Shown one piece after another: positions 26,144-36,835 of a stretch of 64,000 nucleotides of DNA. The position numbers and the translations under genes are program-made. The DNA is taken from NCBI RefSeq assembly GCF_031157255.1, contig NZ_JAVIFX010000006.1:62001-126000 (forward strand), given 5' to 3'. The notes under the pieces were generated by a model. It made no database searches, had not been told where the DNA came from, and saw only the letters and a list, made by a program, of their open reading frames with translations. Numbering within the stretch: position 1 is the first letter of the stretch; each line of letters opens with the position of its first letter. Source of the DNA: Bradyrhizobium sp. LHD-71 (GTDB lineage: Bacteria; Pseudomonadota; Alphaproteobacteria; Rhizobiales; Xanthobacteraceae).

Positions 26144-26530
26144 TCAGCAGCCCCGGCAAATATTCTGGATGCGTCGGTCGACTTCGCGCTCGCCTGCTTC
26201 GATGAGCGCTTCTTCCTTCCGCTCGTCCTTGGTCGGGCGTGCGGATCGTCCAACTGTGGCGCTACCCGGGCCGCCGCTGCTGCTGGTGATCCCCGGTCCC
26301 AGATTACTGGGCGGCGGCGTTGTGGAGCGAAGAATACCGCCCGTATTGGGCGCCACGCCGGTGGTCGTGCCCGGCACAGCGCCAAGGGGAGTGGCTACAC
26401 CAGGCACGGCGCCGATAGCGCTGGCAGCAACGCCGCTCGGTCCGCTCGGAGCCAATTGAGCCATGGTGACGGTCGCTTGGGCCAGCAGAAGCGCGACCAC
26501 GATGGCGGGCAGGTTTGCTATGGGTTTCAT
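26144..26530 (-). CDS. Small secreted proline/glycine-rich protein, unknown
   Basis: A 128-residue protein with a clear signal peptide (MKPIANLPAIVVALLLAQAT, likely cleavage near TMA-Q). A low-complexity Gly/Ala/Pro/Thr stretch (residues ~24-85) follows, then a charged C-terminal tail KDERKEEALIEAGEREVDRR ending in NICRGC. It is probably periplasmic; the terminal CRGC could form a disulfide. I do not recognise a family. ATG 26530 is chosen because it opens the signal peptide. A GGAAC-like element lies ~45 bp upstream on the same strand, but its -10 partner (ACTT) is poor. Confidence 0.6.
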   Translation of the reverse strand: MKPIANLPAIVVALLLAQATVTMAQLAPSGPSGVAASAIGAVPGVATPLGAVPGTTTGVAPNTGGILRSTTPPPSNLGPGITSSSGGPGSATVGRSARPTKDERKEEALIEAGEREVDRRIQNICRGC

Positions 26531-26714
26531 CACAAAAATCCCATTCTTTTGCGTCCCAGAACCTAAGTATGGGCGGAACCAAAAGTTCCCACTCGATCGA
26601 TGTGGCCATTCGCTAACCGGCCCTCGCATTTCGTCGGCTCAGGCTTCCTCATTCGCCGATGGCTTTGGCCCTGACCATCATAAGGCCCGAAGGCTGTTCT
26701 CCACTTGACTCATC

Positions 26715-26732
26715 CATAGCCGGATGGCTATG
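26715..26732. promoter_or_regulatory. Candidate operator of the ArsR-type regulator
   Basis: A perfect palindrome CATAGCC-GGAT-GGCTATG lies 38 bp before the regulator start, with a third GATAGCC half site at 26741-26747. Autoregulation through an inverted repeat close to the promoter is common for ArsR-family repressors (family knowledge). No direct evidence of binding. Confidence 0.45.
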
Positions 26733-26769
26733 CGTTGATCGATAGCCAGCGAGGTATAGATCCCAGAAG

Positions 26770-27093
26770 ATGTCGAAGGCTCAGGATACTCTCTTCAAAA
26801 CGCTTGCCGATCCGACGCGGCGGACGTTGTTCGAACGACTGTGCCGCGAAGGAGAGAAGACGGTCGGGGCCCTGACGGAGCGCGCCGGCGTCTCGCAACC
26901 GGTCGTCTCAAAGCATCTCGGGGTCCTGAAGCACGCCGGACTGGTGCGTGACCGGCATGAGGGGCGCCATGCATATTACAGCGCGCACCCTGGCGCCTTG
27001 GCTCCGCTGATCGACTGGACAAGCCAAATGACCGGCTTCTGGCAGAGCCGGTTCGACGATCTCGAAGACTTGCTGAAAAGGATGGATCAATGA
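26770..27093 (+). CDS. ArsR-family winged-helix regulator
   Basis: A 107-residue DNA-binding protein of the ArsR/SmtB type: FKTLADPTRRTLFERLCREG, then the helix-turn-helix VGALTERAGVSQPVVSKHLG and the wing LVRDRHEGRHAYYS. The metal-binding Cys motif of ArsR is absent (a single Cys at LCRE), so it senses something else. It overlaps the next gene (SRPBCC protein) by 4 nt, the standard pairing of this regulator subgroup with an AHSA1-like ligand-binding protein. It probably represses its own operon through the palindrome at 26715. Confidence 0.9.
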   Translation: MSKAQDTLFKTLADPTRRTLFERLCREGEKTVGALTERAGVSQPVVSKHLGVLKHAGLVRDRHEGRHAYYSAHPGALAPLIDWTSQMTGFWQSRFDDLEDLLKRMDQ

Positions 27094-27500
27094 GCAATCC
27101 CGCGACCGAAGTGCGCTCCGTTGTTGTCGAACGTGAGATGCCTTATCCGCCGGAAAAGATCTGGCGCGCGCTCACCCAATCACACCTGATCGAGGAGTGG
27201 CTGATGAAGAACGATTTCAAGCCCGACGAAGGGCACCGCTTCAATTTCAGTGCCGACTGGGGCGGCGTCGAAGGTCGGGTCGAGACGGTCGATCCGAACC
27301 GAACGCTGGCCTACACGTGGGACACCAAGGATCTCAGGAGCGTTATCACGTGGACGCTCACACCGACGGGCACGGGGACTCTTCTACGCATGGAGCAGTC
27401 GGGCTTCCGTGCGGACCAGGAGCCATACTACCGGGGCGCCCAGGCCGGATGGCAACGCTTCTTCGGGGCCCTGGAGCAAGTCTTGAAGCGCACCGACTGA
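27090..27500 (+). CDS. SRPBCC/AHSA1-domain protein
   Basis: A 136-residue START/Bet v1-fold protein of the AHSA1 type (VEREMPYPPEKIWRALTQ, LIEEWLMKNDF, WTLTPTGTGTLLRMEQSG, GWQRFFGALEQVLKR). The fold has a hydrophobic pocket for small ligands. It is translationally coupled (ATGA) to the ArsR-like regulator, which suggests shared signal sensing. The ligand and role are unknown; no catalytic residues can be assigned. Confidence 0.88.
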   Translation: MSNPATEVRSVVVEREMPYPPEKIWRALTQSHLIEEWLMKNDFKPDEGHRFNFSADWGGVEGRVETVDPNRTLAYTWDTKDLRSVITWTLTPTGTGTLLRMEQSGFRADQEPYYRGAQAGWQRFFGALEQVLKRTD

Positions 27501-27562
27501 GGTCTTCATCATTCAACGTCAGGCGGGTCGCGATCGGCTCGTCTTCAGGGAAGGAGGTTCAA

Positions 27563-27790
27563 TTGAACTGGAACGCTTGGGTTCGCCAGATCCATCGCTG
27601 GCTCTCGATCATCTTTACGGTGACCGTCATCGCCAACTTCGTAGCCCTGGGACTGGGCGAGCCTCCCGCCTGGGTGGTTTATTCGCCACTGCTTCCGCTC
27701 TTCCTGCTGTTGTTCAGCGGCCTGTACATGTTCGTGCTACCGTACGCCACCAGGTGGCGCGGTGCGGGACGCGCCGTTGGGCAGGAGTGA
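27563..27790 (+). CDS. Small two-helix membrane protein, unknown (TTG start)
   Basis: A 75-residue protein with two hydrophobic helices (WLSIIFTVTVIANFVALGL and SPLLPLFLLLFSGLYMFVLP) and a basic C-terminus RWRGAGR. The start is TTG 27563, supported by a strong AAGGAGG six bases upstream and by the peptide beginning immediately before the amphipathic WNAWVRQIHRW segment. It lies between the SRPBCC gene and two DUF1801 genes, all in the same direction with small gaps, so it belongs to that operon. Function is unknown. Confidence 0.72.
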   Translation: MNWNAWVRQIHRWLSIIFTVTVIANFVALGLGEPPAWVVYSPLLPLFLLLFSGLYMFVLPYATRWRGAGRAVGQE

Positions 27791-27794
27791 ATAG

Positions 27795-28262
27795 ATGGCC
27801 GCCAAGGCGTCCAAGAAGTCTGCCACCGCCAAGAAAAAGCCTGCGCCGCGCAACGACGCCGGCGAGGTCGTGCTGCTCTCGGGCGGCAACCCTCAAATCG
27901 CCAAGGGCTACGGCGACGCACCCGTGCAGGCCTATATCGCAGCCATGCCGGGCTGGAAAAGCGATGTCGGGCGGCGGCTCGATATGCTTATCGGACGCAC
28001 GGTCCCCGGCGTGCGCAAGGCCGTCAAATGGAATTCGCCCTTCTATGGCATCGAGGACGACGTCTGGTTCCTCAGCTTTCACTGCTTCACGAAATACGTG
28101 AAAGTGACTTTCTTTCGCGGAGCGTCGCTCGACCCTCGTCCTCCCGGCGAGTCCAAGCACAAGGACGTGCGCTACGTCGACATCTACGAGGGCAAGCTCG
28201 ATGAAACGCAGTTTGCCGACTGGGTGAAGCAGGCCAGCCGTCTGCCCGGCGAACGGTTGTGA
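27795..28262 (+). CDS. DUF1801-domain protein
   Basis: A 155-residue protein with a Lys/Ala-rich N-terminal tail (KASKKSATAKKKPAPR) and then a DUF1801/YdhG-like domain: DVGRRLDMLIGRTVPGVRKAVKWNSPFYG, WFLSFHCFTKYVKVTFFRGA and DETQFADWVKQA. The domain is common in ArsR/AHSA1 operons but its biochemical role is not established. GGAG eight bases upstream supports ATG 27795. It is followed after 7 bp by a second DUF1801 gene. Confidence 0.85.
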   Translation: MAAKASKKSATAKKKPAPRNDAGEVVLLSGGNPQIAKGYGDAPVQAYIAAMPGWKSDVGRRLDMLIGRTVPGVRKAVKWNSPFYGIEDDVWFLSFHCFTKYVKVTFFRGASLDPRPPGESKHKDVRYVDIYEGKLDETQFADWVKQASRLPGERL

Positions 28263-28269
28263 GGAGCCG

Positions 28270-28701
28270 ATGAAGAAAGCGACGACCGTCAGAAAGAGCG
28301 ACTCCCCAGCAGGTGGGGGAGACTCTCCTTCTCGGCTGATAGACGCGAGAATCAACGAGCTCGGCGATTGGCGCGGCGAGACGCTCGCTCGGATCCGAAC
28401 TCTCATCAAGCAGGCCGATCCTGACGTGGTCGAGGAGTGGAAGTGGAGAGGCGTTCCGGTGTGGTCACACGCCGGGATAATCTGCACCGGTGAGACGTAC
28501 AAGAGTGCTGTGAAGATGACCTTCGCCAAGGGCGCGTCGCTGGAGGATCCCGCAGGCCTCTTCAACTCCAGCCTCGAGGGCAACACCAGGCGCGCCATCG
28601 ATCTCCATGAGGGCGACAAGATTGATGAAAAGGCATTGAAGGCGCTCATTCGAGACGCGGTGGCACTGAACACGTCCCAGAAGAGACCGAAGCGCGCCTG
28701 A
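28270..28701 (+). CDS. DUF1801-domain protein, second copy
   Basis: A 143-residue DUF1801 protein (IDARINELGDWRGETLARIR, VVEEWKWRGVPVWSHAGIIC, YKSAVKMTFAKGASLED, DEKALKALIRDAV). The copy is clearly diverged from the preceding DUF1801 gene, so this is an old duplication or two separate acquisitions rather than a recent tandem copy. It is the last gene of the ArsR-led operon; repeats follow directly after it. Confidence 0.87.
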   Translation: MKKATTVRKSDSPAGGGDSPSRLIDARINELGDWRGETLARIRTLIKQADPDVVEEWKWRGVPVWSHAGIICTGETYKSAVKMTFAKGASLEDPAGLFNSSLEGNTRRAIDLHEGDKIDEKALKALIRDAVALNTSQKRPKRA

Positions 28702-28755
28702 CTAGTAGTGCACGATGAAATCAGGTTTGTAAGGTCGACGACACAAATTCGGCGT

Positions 28756-28872
28756 CATCCCCATAGCCGTTCGAGGAACGGCGTCGCTTCGCTCGCCTAT
28801 GGAAAGCGGGGATCCAGTATCCCAGAGCGTCAGAGTTCAGATCGCCAACGCTGCGGAGTACTGGATGCCCAC
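28756..28872 (+). repeat. Dispersed intergenic repeat, copy 2, with inverted ends
   Basis: The block GCCGTTCGAGGAACGGC plus GTCGCTTCGCTCGCC (28766-28797) is the reverse complement of the repeat at 6226-6261. It is followed by GGGGATCCAGTAT and, 45 bp on, by TACTGGATGCCC, giving an imperfect inverted repeat. This composite is typical of Bradyrhizobium-type intergenic repeats (general knowledge). Confidence 0.6.
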
Positions 28873-28958
28873 CCTCGGAGTTAAGGACTTCGAGGTGCTC
28901 GACGCGCCGATCGTGCAATCGACGATCCCGCGCGTGGGGCGGTGAGGCGAGGACGGCA

Positions 28959-29924
28959 TCAGGCGGTCAGCCTGCGGCTATCTGCGACACTGAAACGAGC
29001 GGCGACCTCGCCGATCAGCTGGCGGTTTACTGAAACCTGTTGGATGACGGCGACGAGTTCATCCCGGCCTTGCTCACTTAGCTGCACCAAGGGCAGCCGC
29101 ACGGCGGCGGACATCAGTCCGAGCAGGCTCAGGGCCTGCTTCAACGGGATGGGGCTGGTTTTACGGAAAAGCGCAGCGGTCAGAATCGAAAGCGGGATCG
29201 AGAGCCGATGCGCTTCGGCCAGATCGCCCCGTACCAGCGCGAGGTACATGTCCCGGCACAGTTGCGGGGCGACATTGGAGGTCACCGAAATGCAGCCGTC
29301 GCCACCCTGTGCAAGGAACGCCGGCGCCGTTGCGTCGTCCCCGGAGAGCAATCGAAAATCCGATCCGACAAGGCGCCTCAGCCGTAGCGGGCGGGACACG
29401 TCGCCGGTTGCGTCCTTCAGACCGGCGAAGCGCGGATTCTCCGCGAGCCTGGCAACGGTGTCGTCAGCAAGCGCGGACACGGTTCGCGACGGTACGTCAT
29501 AAAGGATGATCGGCAGATCGGTAGCCTTCGCGATCGCGAGAAAATGCGCGTGAATTCCCGCTTGTGGTGGCTTGTTGTAGTACGGGACGACCGACAGCAA
29601 CGCGTCGGCTCCCGCAGCCGTGGCCATCCGTGAAAGCTCGATCGCGTGCGCAGTCGAGTTCGACCCGGCGCCTGCAACGACCGGCACGCGGCGGGATGCG
29701 ATCCGGCGGGCGGCCAAGATCAACTGGCGTTGCTCGTCGATGCCGAGGGTCGGCGCTTCACCGGTCGTTCCTAAGACGACCAGTGCTGTGGCGCCGGCCT
29801 CGATCTGCAGGTCGCAGAAGCGCGCGAACGCCGCAAAGTCGACCGTGTCGCCCGTGGTGAAGGGCGTTGGGACCGCCGGCATGTATCCCGACAGCTCGCG
29901 AATTGACGACGTGGTTGATGCCAT
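28959..29924 (-). CDS. dapA: 4-hydroxy-tetrahydrodipicolinate synthase family (DapA-type) aldolase
   Basis: A 321-residue class I aldolase of the DHDPS/NAL superfamily. The key residues are all visible: GTTGE (T53-T54), YYNKPPQ, Y142 and R147 in YDVPSRT, and Schiff-base lysine K170 in GLKDATGD. DHDPS condenses pyruvate with aspartate semialdehyde for lysine and peptidoglycan. The protein is about 25 residues longer than the usual 292-300. It stands outside any lysine operon and follows a small unknown gene by 13 bp, so it may be an extra DapA or a related aldolase. ATG 29924 is preferred over the in-frame ATG at 29975. Confidence 0.85.
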   Translation of the reverse strand: MASTTSSIRELSGYMPAVPTPFTTGDTVDFAAFARFCDLQIEAGATALVVLGTTGEAPTLGIDEQRQLILAARRIASRRVPVVAGAGSNSTAHAIELSRMATAAGADALLSVVPYYNKPPQAGIHAHFLAIAKATDLPIILYDVPSRTVSALADDTVARLAENPRFAGLKDATGDVSRPLRLRRLVGSDFRLLSGDDATAPAFLAQGGDGCISVTSNVAPQLCRDMYLALVRGDLAEAHRLSIPLSILTAALFRKTSPIPLKQALSLLGLMSAAVRLPLVQLSEQGRDELVAVIQQVSVNRQLIGEVAARFSVADSRRLTA

Positions 29925-29937
29925 GTGCGACCGGCGC

Positions 29938-30222
29938 TCACGCTGCTTTTGGGAGCTGCGCTCCGGCTGACTCATGGCGGAGCGGCGTAGAGCTGAAGTC
30001 CAGCTCGACAATGCCGGCCAGCGAGACAATTGCTTCGTGCCGATTGCCGTTTTCGCCGAGTGCGAACTTCCGCGCCGCGGCCTCGTTGATGAACATGCCG
30101 CCGCGAAGATGGTCGGCATCCTGGACGATCCAACGGCCGTGGCGATCGCGGCCGAGATAGAAGATCGCCGACCTGTTCTCGAAACTTCCAGGGGAAGGGT
30201 CTTCCTTGTGCATGTTGCTCAT
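29938..30222 (-). CDS. Unknown 94-residue protein upstream of dapA-type gene
   Basis: A soluble 94-residue protein: a polar N-terminus, then IFYLGRDRHGRWIVQDADHL, GGMFINEAAARKFALGENG and a short hydrophobic-rich end. The middle looks like a compact beta-hairpin domain found as stand-alone small proteins in this bacterial group; I cannot name it. ATG 30222 has GGAG upstream. Its stop is 13 bp before the dapA-type start, so the two are probably co-transcribed. Confidence 0.65.
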   Translation of the reverse strand: MSNMHKEDPSPGSFENRSAIFYLGRDRHGRWIVQDADHLRGGMFINEAAARKFALGENGNRHEAIVSLAGIVELDFSSTPLRHESAGAQLPKAA

Positions 30223-30339
30223 CCAATTCTCCGCAGGTCTCGACCTGAGTTGATGCACGCAAGGTGATCCCGCCGACGTTTGAAATCGAGATAAGGAGAA
30301 TCGGATCTTCATAGCCGCCGCATAGCCGCACAATCATCA

Positions 30340-30606
30340 TCATGTGAACTTGAGCGCGAGCGATGCGAGACAGCCGTAGGCCATCGCCTCGTCCCAGTTG
30401 GTCAGCGAGCGACCGAGCATCCGTTCGCGCCGGACCGTGCCCCAGAAGAAGCATAAGAGGATGGACAGCGTCAGCAGGACAGCGACGGCGTACGCATAGC
30501 TCGTTCGGGCAAGGGTGCCACAAAGCAGAATCATGCCGAGGCGAAGCATGAACCTGACAAGAACCCTGGCGGAGCCCAGTTGATCCGGGCTTGGCAGCGG
30601 TTGCAT
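30340..30606 (-). CDS. Small two-helix membrane protein, unknown
   Basis: An 88-residue protein with two hydrophobic segments (VRFMLRLGMILLCGTLA and YAYAVAVLLTLSILLCFFWG) followed by a basic, tryptophan-containing C-terminus (RRERMLGRSLTNWDEA). No enzymatic motif. It is in the same direction as the neighbouring small genes but separated by ~120 bp. Function is unknown. Confidence 0.55.
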   Translation of the reverse strand: MQPLPSPDQLGSARVLVRFMLRLGMILLCGTLARTSYAYAVAVLLTLSILLCFFWGTVRRERMLGRSLTNWDEAMAYGCLASLALKFT

Positions 30607-30660
30607 GGCGATACCCAGCGCCCCGCCTTCAGCCTGACGTCGTCGTCGACGATCGGACTG

Positions 30661-31128
30661 TCACGAAAAATTCTCACAGCAGATTCGATGACGGTCGATC
30701 GGCGCGCGCCACGAGGACGTCACTGCGGTGCGCGCTGCGGCGGGCGCCACGCGTTTTACTTGCACGAGAGCCGCAAGTATGGCCAGCGCCACCGTCTCAT
30801 GGCTTGTCTCGACGGCATCGTCGAGTTCAGCGGGAAGATTTGGCGAGCGCGAAAGCGAACAGAACCATAGCGCTTCATCACGGATGATGCGGCGGACCGA
30901 CCAGCCCGGCAGCTCGAGCGCGACGAGCTCCAGCGCAGCATCGAGGAAGGCTCCGGACCTGCACCACTCTTCGAGCTTGCGGGTCTTGCCTGCGACCCGC
31001 AGCGCTGGGAGGCGGGTACACGCAGTTGTCATGATATCGTCGATCAGTTCGCAATTCGGCTTGGAAGCGCGACCGAGGCGACTTGCCAGGCGCTCCAGCG
31101 AATCGTCAGTTCTTGGAACAAGCAGCAT
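30661..31128 (-). CDS. Unknown 155-residue protein
   Basis: A soluble, helical protein of 155 residues: LERLASRLGRASKPNCELID, LPALRVAGKTRKLEEWCRSG, AFLDAALELVALELPGW and DEALWFCSLSRSPNLPAELDD. Codon use fits the surrounding genes and the amino-acid composition is not that of a shadow frame. The family is not recognised. ATG 31128 is preferred over an in-frame upstream start at 31155. Confidence 0.6.
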   Translation of the reverse strand: MLLVPRTDDSLERLASRLGRASKPNCELIDDIMTTACTRLPALRVAGKTRKLEEWCRSGAFLDAALELVALELPGWSVRRIIRDEALWFCSLSRSPNLPAELDDAVETSHETVALAILAALVQVKRVAPAAARTAVTSSWRAPIDRHRICCENFS

Positions 31129-31265
31129 GGGCGAATACTCAGTGAGCGGCCTCAATCGACCGCAGCGGTGAAGGTGGCGCGGCGAGCATAAAGATGCGAG
31201 CTGTGAGCGGCCGTTACGTTATAGTCGCGTCATAAGTGCGCGCCGGTTCGGCATCGGGCCGTCTC

Positions 31266-31661
31266 CTATCGTTTCGGCAATCCCCTCCAGAGATCTTGCC
31301 GGTCCCGCCACGCCGCTCGTGGTTTGCGCCTTGTCGAGGTGGCGCAGTCCTGCAGACCGACAGCCGCGGAGAACGCGTCCTTCAGCCGCGTGTCGTCGAT
31401 GCGTGCTGTGAAGGTGCGCAGCATCGATCTTGCGCGCTCGTCGGGGAGCTGGGCAACTGCCTGGCAAATCTCGGCGGTGGTTCGCGTGAAGAAGGCGAAC
31501 GCGGATCGGCCCGATGCACGCATCGCATCCAGCTCCCTTGCCTGACTTGCAGCAACGTCCCGGTCCAGGACATCGCGCGTGATCGCAAAGCGCAGCAGGA
31601 GCAGCTGCCATTCCCTAATACGCTGCTGGTGCCGATCGTCCCGGCCTGGATGCTCGCCCAT
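31266..31661 (-). CDS. Unknown 131-residue protein
   Basis: A 131-residue charged, helical protein (RIREWQLLLLRFAITRDVLD, ARELDAMRASGRSAFAFF, ICQAVAQLPDERARSMLRTF) with an Arg/Trp-rich tail. A different minus-strand frame overlaps it (31219-31611) but encodes a Cys/Arg/Pro-rich composition typical of a shadow. Family and function are unknown. It lies upstream of and divergent from the kdp region. Confidence 0.55.
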   Translation of the reverse strand: MGEHPGRDDRHQQRIREWQLLLLRFAITRDVLDRDVAASQARELDAMRASGRSAFAFFTRTTAEICQAVAQLPDERARSMLRTFTARIDDTRLKDAFSAAVGLQDCATSTRRKPRAAWRDRQDLWRGLPKR

Positions 31662-31898
31662 CCGCTCGATTTGCGTGGGGGCGCCGTAGGAAAGCCAGCG
31701 TGGTCAGCGGGCCATGGCATAGGAATTCCATAGGGGGACGGCGCGATCTGAGGGAGGCCGCTGTCCGATTTGTTCGCGCGTGCGAGGCTTGATGTATGAA
31801 ACGTGACCTGCCGAGCGGCATCTTTATGAGATTCCTATAACGTTTCGCGTCGATCGATCTCGAAAATATACGCCGCGAGGTGCCACGTAGGATCGAAC

Positions 31899-31924
31899 GG
31901 AACAAGGTTCCATCGACCCGCGTT
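31899..31924 (+). promoter_or_regulatory. EcfG (general stress sigma) promoter consensus ahead of kdp
   Basis: GGAAC (31899-31903), exactly 17 nt, then CGTT (31921-31924), is a perfect match to the EcfG consensus GGAAC-N16/17-CGTT known from alphaproteobacteria. It lies 67 bp before the first small ORF of the kdp operon and in the right direction. The rest of the ~330-bp gap (31662-31991) shows a TATAAC at 31836-31841 that could serve a KdpE-activated promoter, and a GGAATTCC palindrome near 31723-31730. Confidence 0.6.
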
Positions 31925-31991
31925 GGTGGCCTTGGTCTGGCATGCCGTTTGGCCGGCCTCGCCGGCCGGCATTCATGACAGGAGCGTTCCC

Positions 31992-32075
31992 ATGATGGAC
32001 GTGATCGTGCTGGCGGTCGGGCTTGTCTTCTTCGCCGCGACCATCGCCTACGCCTATGCGTGCGAGCGCCTTTGA
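31992..32075 (+). CDS. 27-residue membrane microprotein at the head of the kdp operon
   Basis: A 27-residue ORF, MMDVIVLAVGLVFFAATIAY followed by AYACERL, is a single hydrophobic helix with a charged C-terminus. It begins after a clear GGAG (eight bases before ATG) and ends 11 bp before kdpF, so it is probably translated. It resembles KdpF in size and topology but not in sequence. It may be a second small Kdp-associated subunit or a leader peptide. It is too short for most gene finders. Confidence 0.65.
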   Translation: MMDVIVLAVGLVFFAATIAYAYACERL

Positions 32076-32086
32076 AGGAAACCGCC

Positions 32087-32176
32087 ATGGGCTTCGATTA
32101 TGCGCTCGCGGCCATCGTCACCGTTGGCCTGCTCGTCTACCTCACATACGCCTTGTTGCGGCCTGAACGCTTCTAA
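32087..32176 (+). CDS. kdpF: Potassium-transporting ATPase small subunit KdpF
   Basis: A 29-residue single-helix peptide, MGFDYALAAIVTVGLLVYLT then YALLRPERF. The LRPERF ending and position just before kdpA are the hallmarks of KdpF, which stabilises the KdpABC pump in the inner membrane. It starts 11 bp after the 27-residue ORF and ends 12 bp before kdpA. Confidence 0.92.
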   Translation: MGFDYALAAIVTVGLLVYLTYALLRPERF

Positions 32177-32188
32177 AGGGCAATCCTC

Positions 32189-33892
<1,704 letters not shown>

Positions 33893-33915
33893 TTTGACGA
33901 CTGGAGCTGTCACCC

Positions 33916-36027
<2,112 letters not shown>

Positions 36028-36038
36028 GGAGGTTCACC

Positions 36039-36641
36039 ATGTTGAGACAAATCCGCCCGGCGCTGGTCCTGTTTGTCGCGCTGACGGTGATCACCGGACT
36101 GCTCTATCCCCTGGCGATCACCGGCATCGCGGGCGTGATCTTCCCGCGTCAGGCGCAAGGAAGCCTGATCGAACGGGACGGCAAGGTCATCGGTTCTGAG
36201 CTGATCGGTCAGGCGTTTACCGAGGACAAGTACTTCCACGGACGACCGTCGGCAACGACCGGTCCGGACCCGCAGGATTCGACCAAGACGACGGCGGCGC
36301 CCTACAATGCTTCGAACTCGATGGGCTCGAATCTGGGACCGACCAACAAGAGCTTGATCGAACGGGTCAAAGGCGACGTCGAAAAGGCACAGGCGGAGAA
36401 TTCCGCCGCGCCCGTACCAGTCGACCTCGTGACGACGTCGGGCAGCGGTCTCGACCCGCATATCTCACCAGAAAGTGCGATGTTCCAGGTGCCGCGCGTC
36501 GCCAAGGCGCGTAACATTCCCGAAGAGCGCCTCCGCGTGCTTGTCCAAGAGCATATGGAGAGCCGCCTGGCGGGCATACTGGGCGAGCCGCGGGTTAATG
36601 TGCTGGCGCTCAATCTTGCACTGGATCAGGGAGCGCGCTAG
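36039..36641 (+). CDS. kdpC: Potassium-transporting ATPase subunit KdpC
   Basis: A 200-residue membrane-anchored subunit: one N-terminal helix ([20 protein letters not shown]), [31 protein letters not shown] and the C-terminal [20 protein letters not shown] and LNLALDQ that define KdpC. It is needed for assembly and ATP affinity of the pump. Starts 11 bp after kdpB with GAGGAGG. The stop codon TAG (36639-36641) is also the first three bases of palindromic element 3A. Confidence 0.97.
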   Translation: MLRQIRPALVLFVALTVITGLLYPLAITGIAGVIFPRQAQGSLIERDGKVIGSELIGQAFTEDKYFHGRPSATTGPDPQDSTKTTAAPYNASNSMGSNLGPTNKSLIERVKGDVEKAQAENSAAPVPVDLVTTSGSGLDPHISPESAMFQVPRVAKARNIPEERLRVLVQEHMESRLAGILGEPRVNVLALNLALDQGAR

Positions 36642-36715
36642 TGCGCTGGATTTGACGTTCGTACCATCCTTGCCGCGGCTCCTGTGTACGAACGTCAAAA
36701 TCCAAAAACGCACTA
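36639..36715. repeat. Palindromic element 3A, starting on the kdpC stop codon
   Basis: Outer 7-bp stem TAGTGCG/CGCACTA (36639-36645 with 36709-36715), an A-rich bulge on the right arm (36704-36708), a 17-18-bp inner stem with one single-base bulge (36648-36664 with 36686-36703) and a ~21-nt loop with TGCCGCGGC. Same plan as elements 1A and 2A with different arm sequence. It separates kdpC from kdpD. Confidence 0.82.
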
Positions 36716-36722
36716 ACTTTAC

Positions 36723-36800
36723 AAAGTGGCTGCTCTTGGTTCTAACGTTCGCAGACGAGATTGCCGCAAAGTGATGCGAACGTTAGAACCGGGACACTAG
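36723..36800. repeat. Palindromic element 3B upstream of kdpD
   Basis: Perfect 16-bp inner stem (GGTTCTAACGTTCGCA at 36738-36753 with 36775-36790) and a 21-nt loop with TGCCGC. The right end is GGGACACTAG (36791-36800), while the left outer arm is degraded. The inferred bulge is on the left arm, so it is inverted relative to 3A. It ends 35 bp before the kdpD start. Confidence 0.8.
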
Positions 36801-36835
36801 TCGCTCCCACGGTCGAACGAAGGACATCGTAAGGG

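Noticed and set aside
26574-26600. GGAAC-type element upstream of the secreted protein gene
   Set aside because: The -35 matches on the minus strand but the -10 position reads ACTT rather than CGTT, so I do not call it an EcfG promoter.
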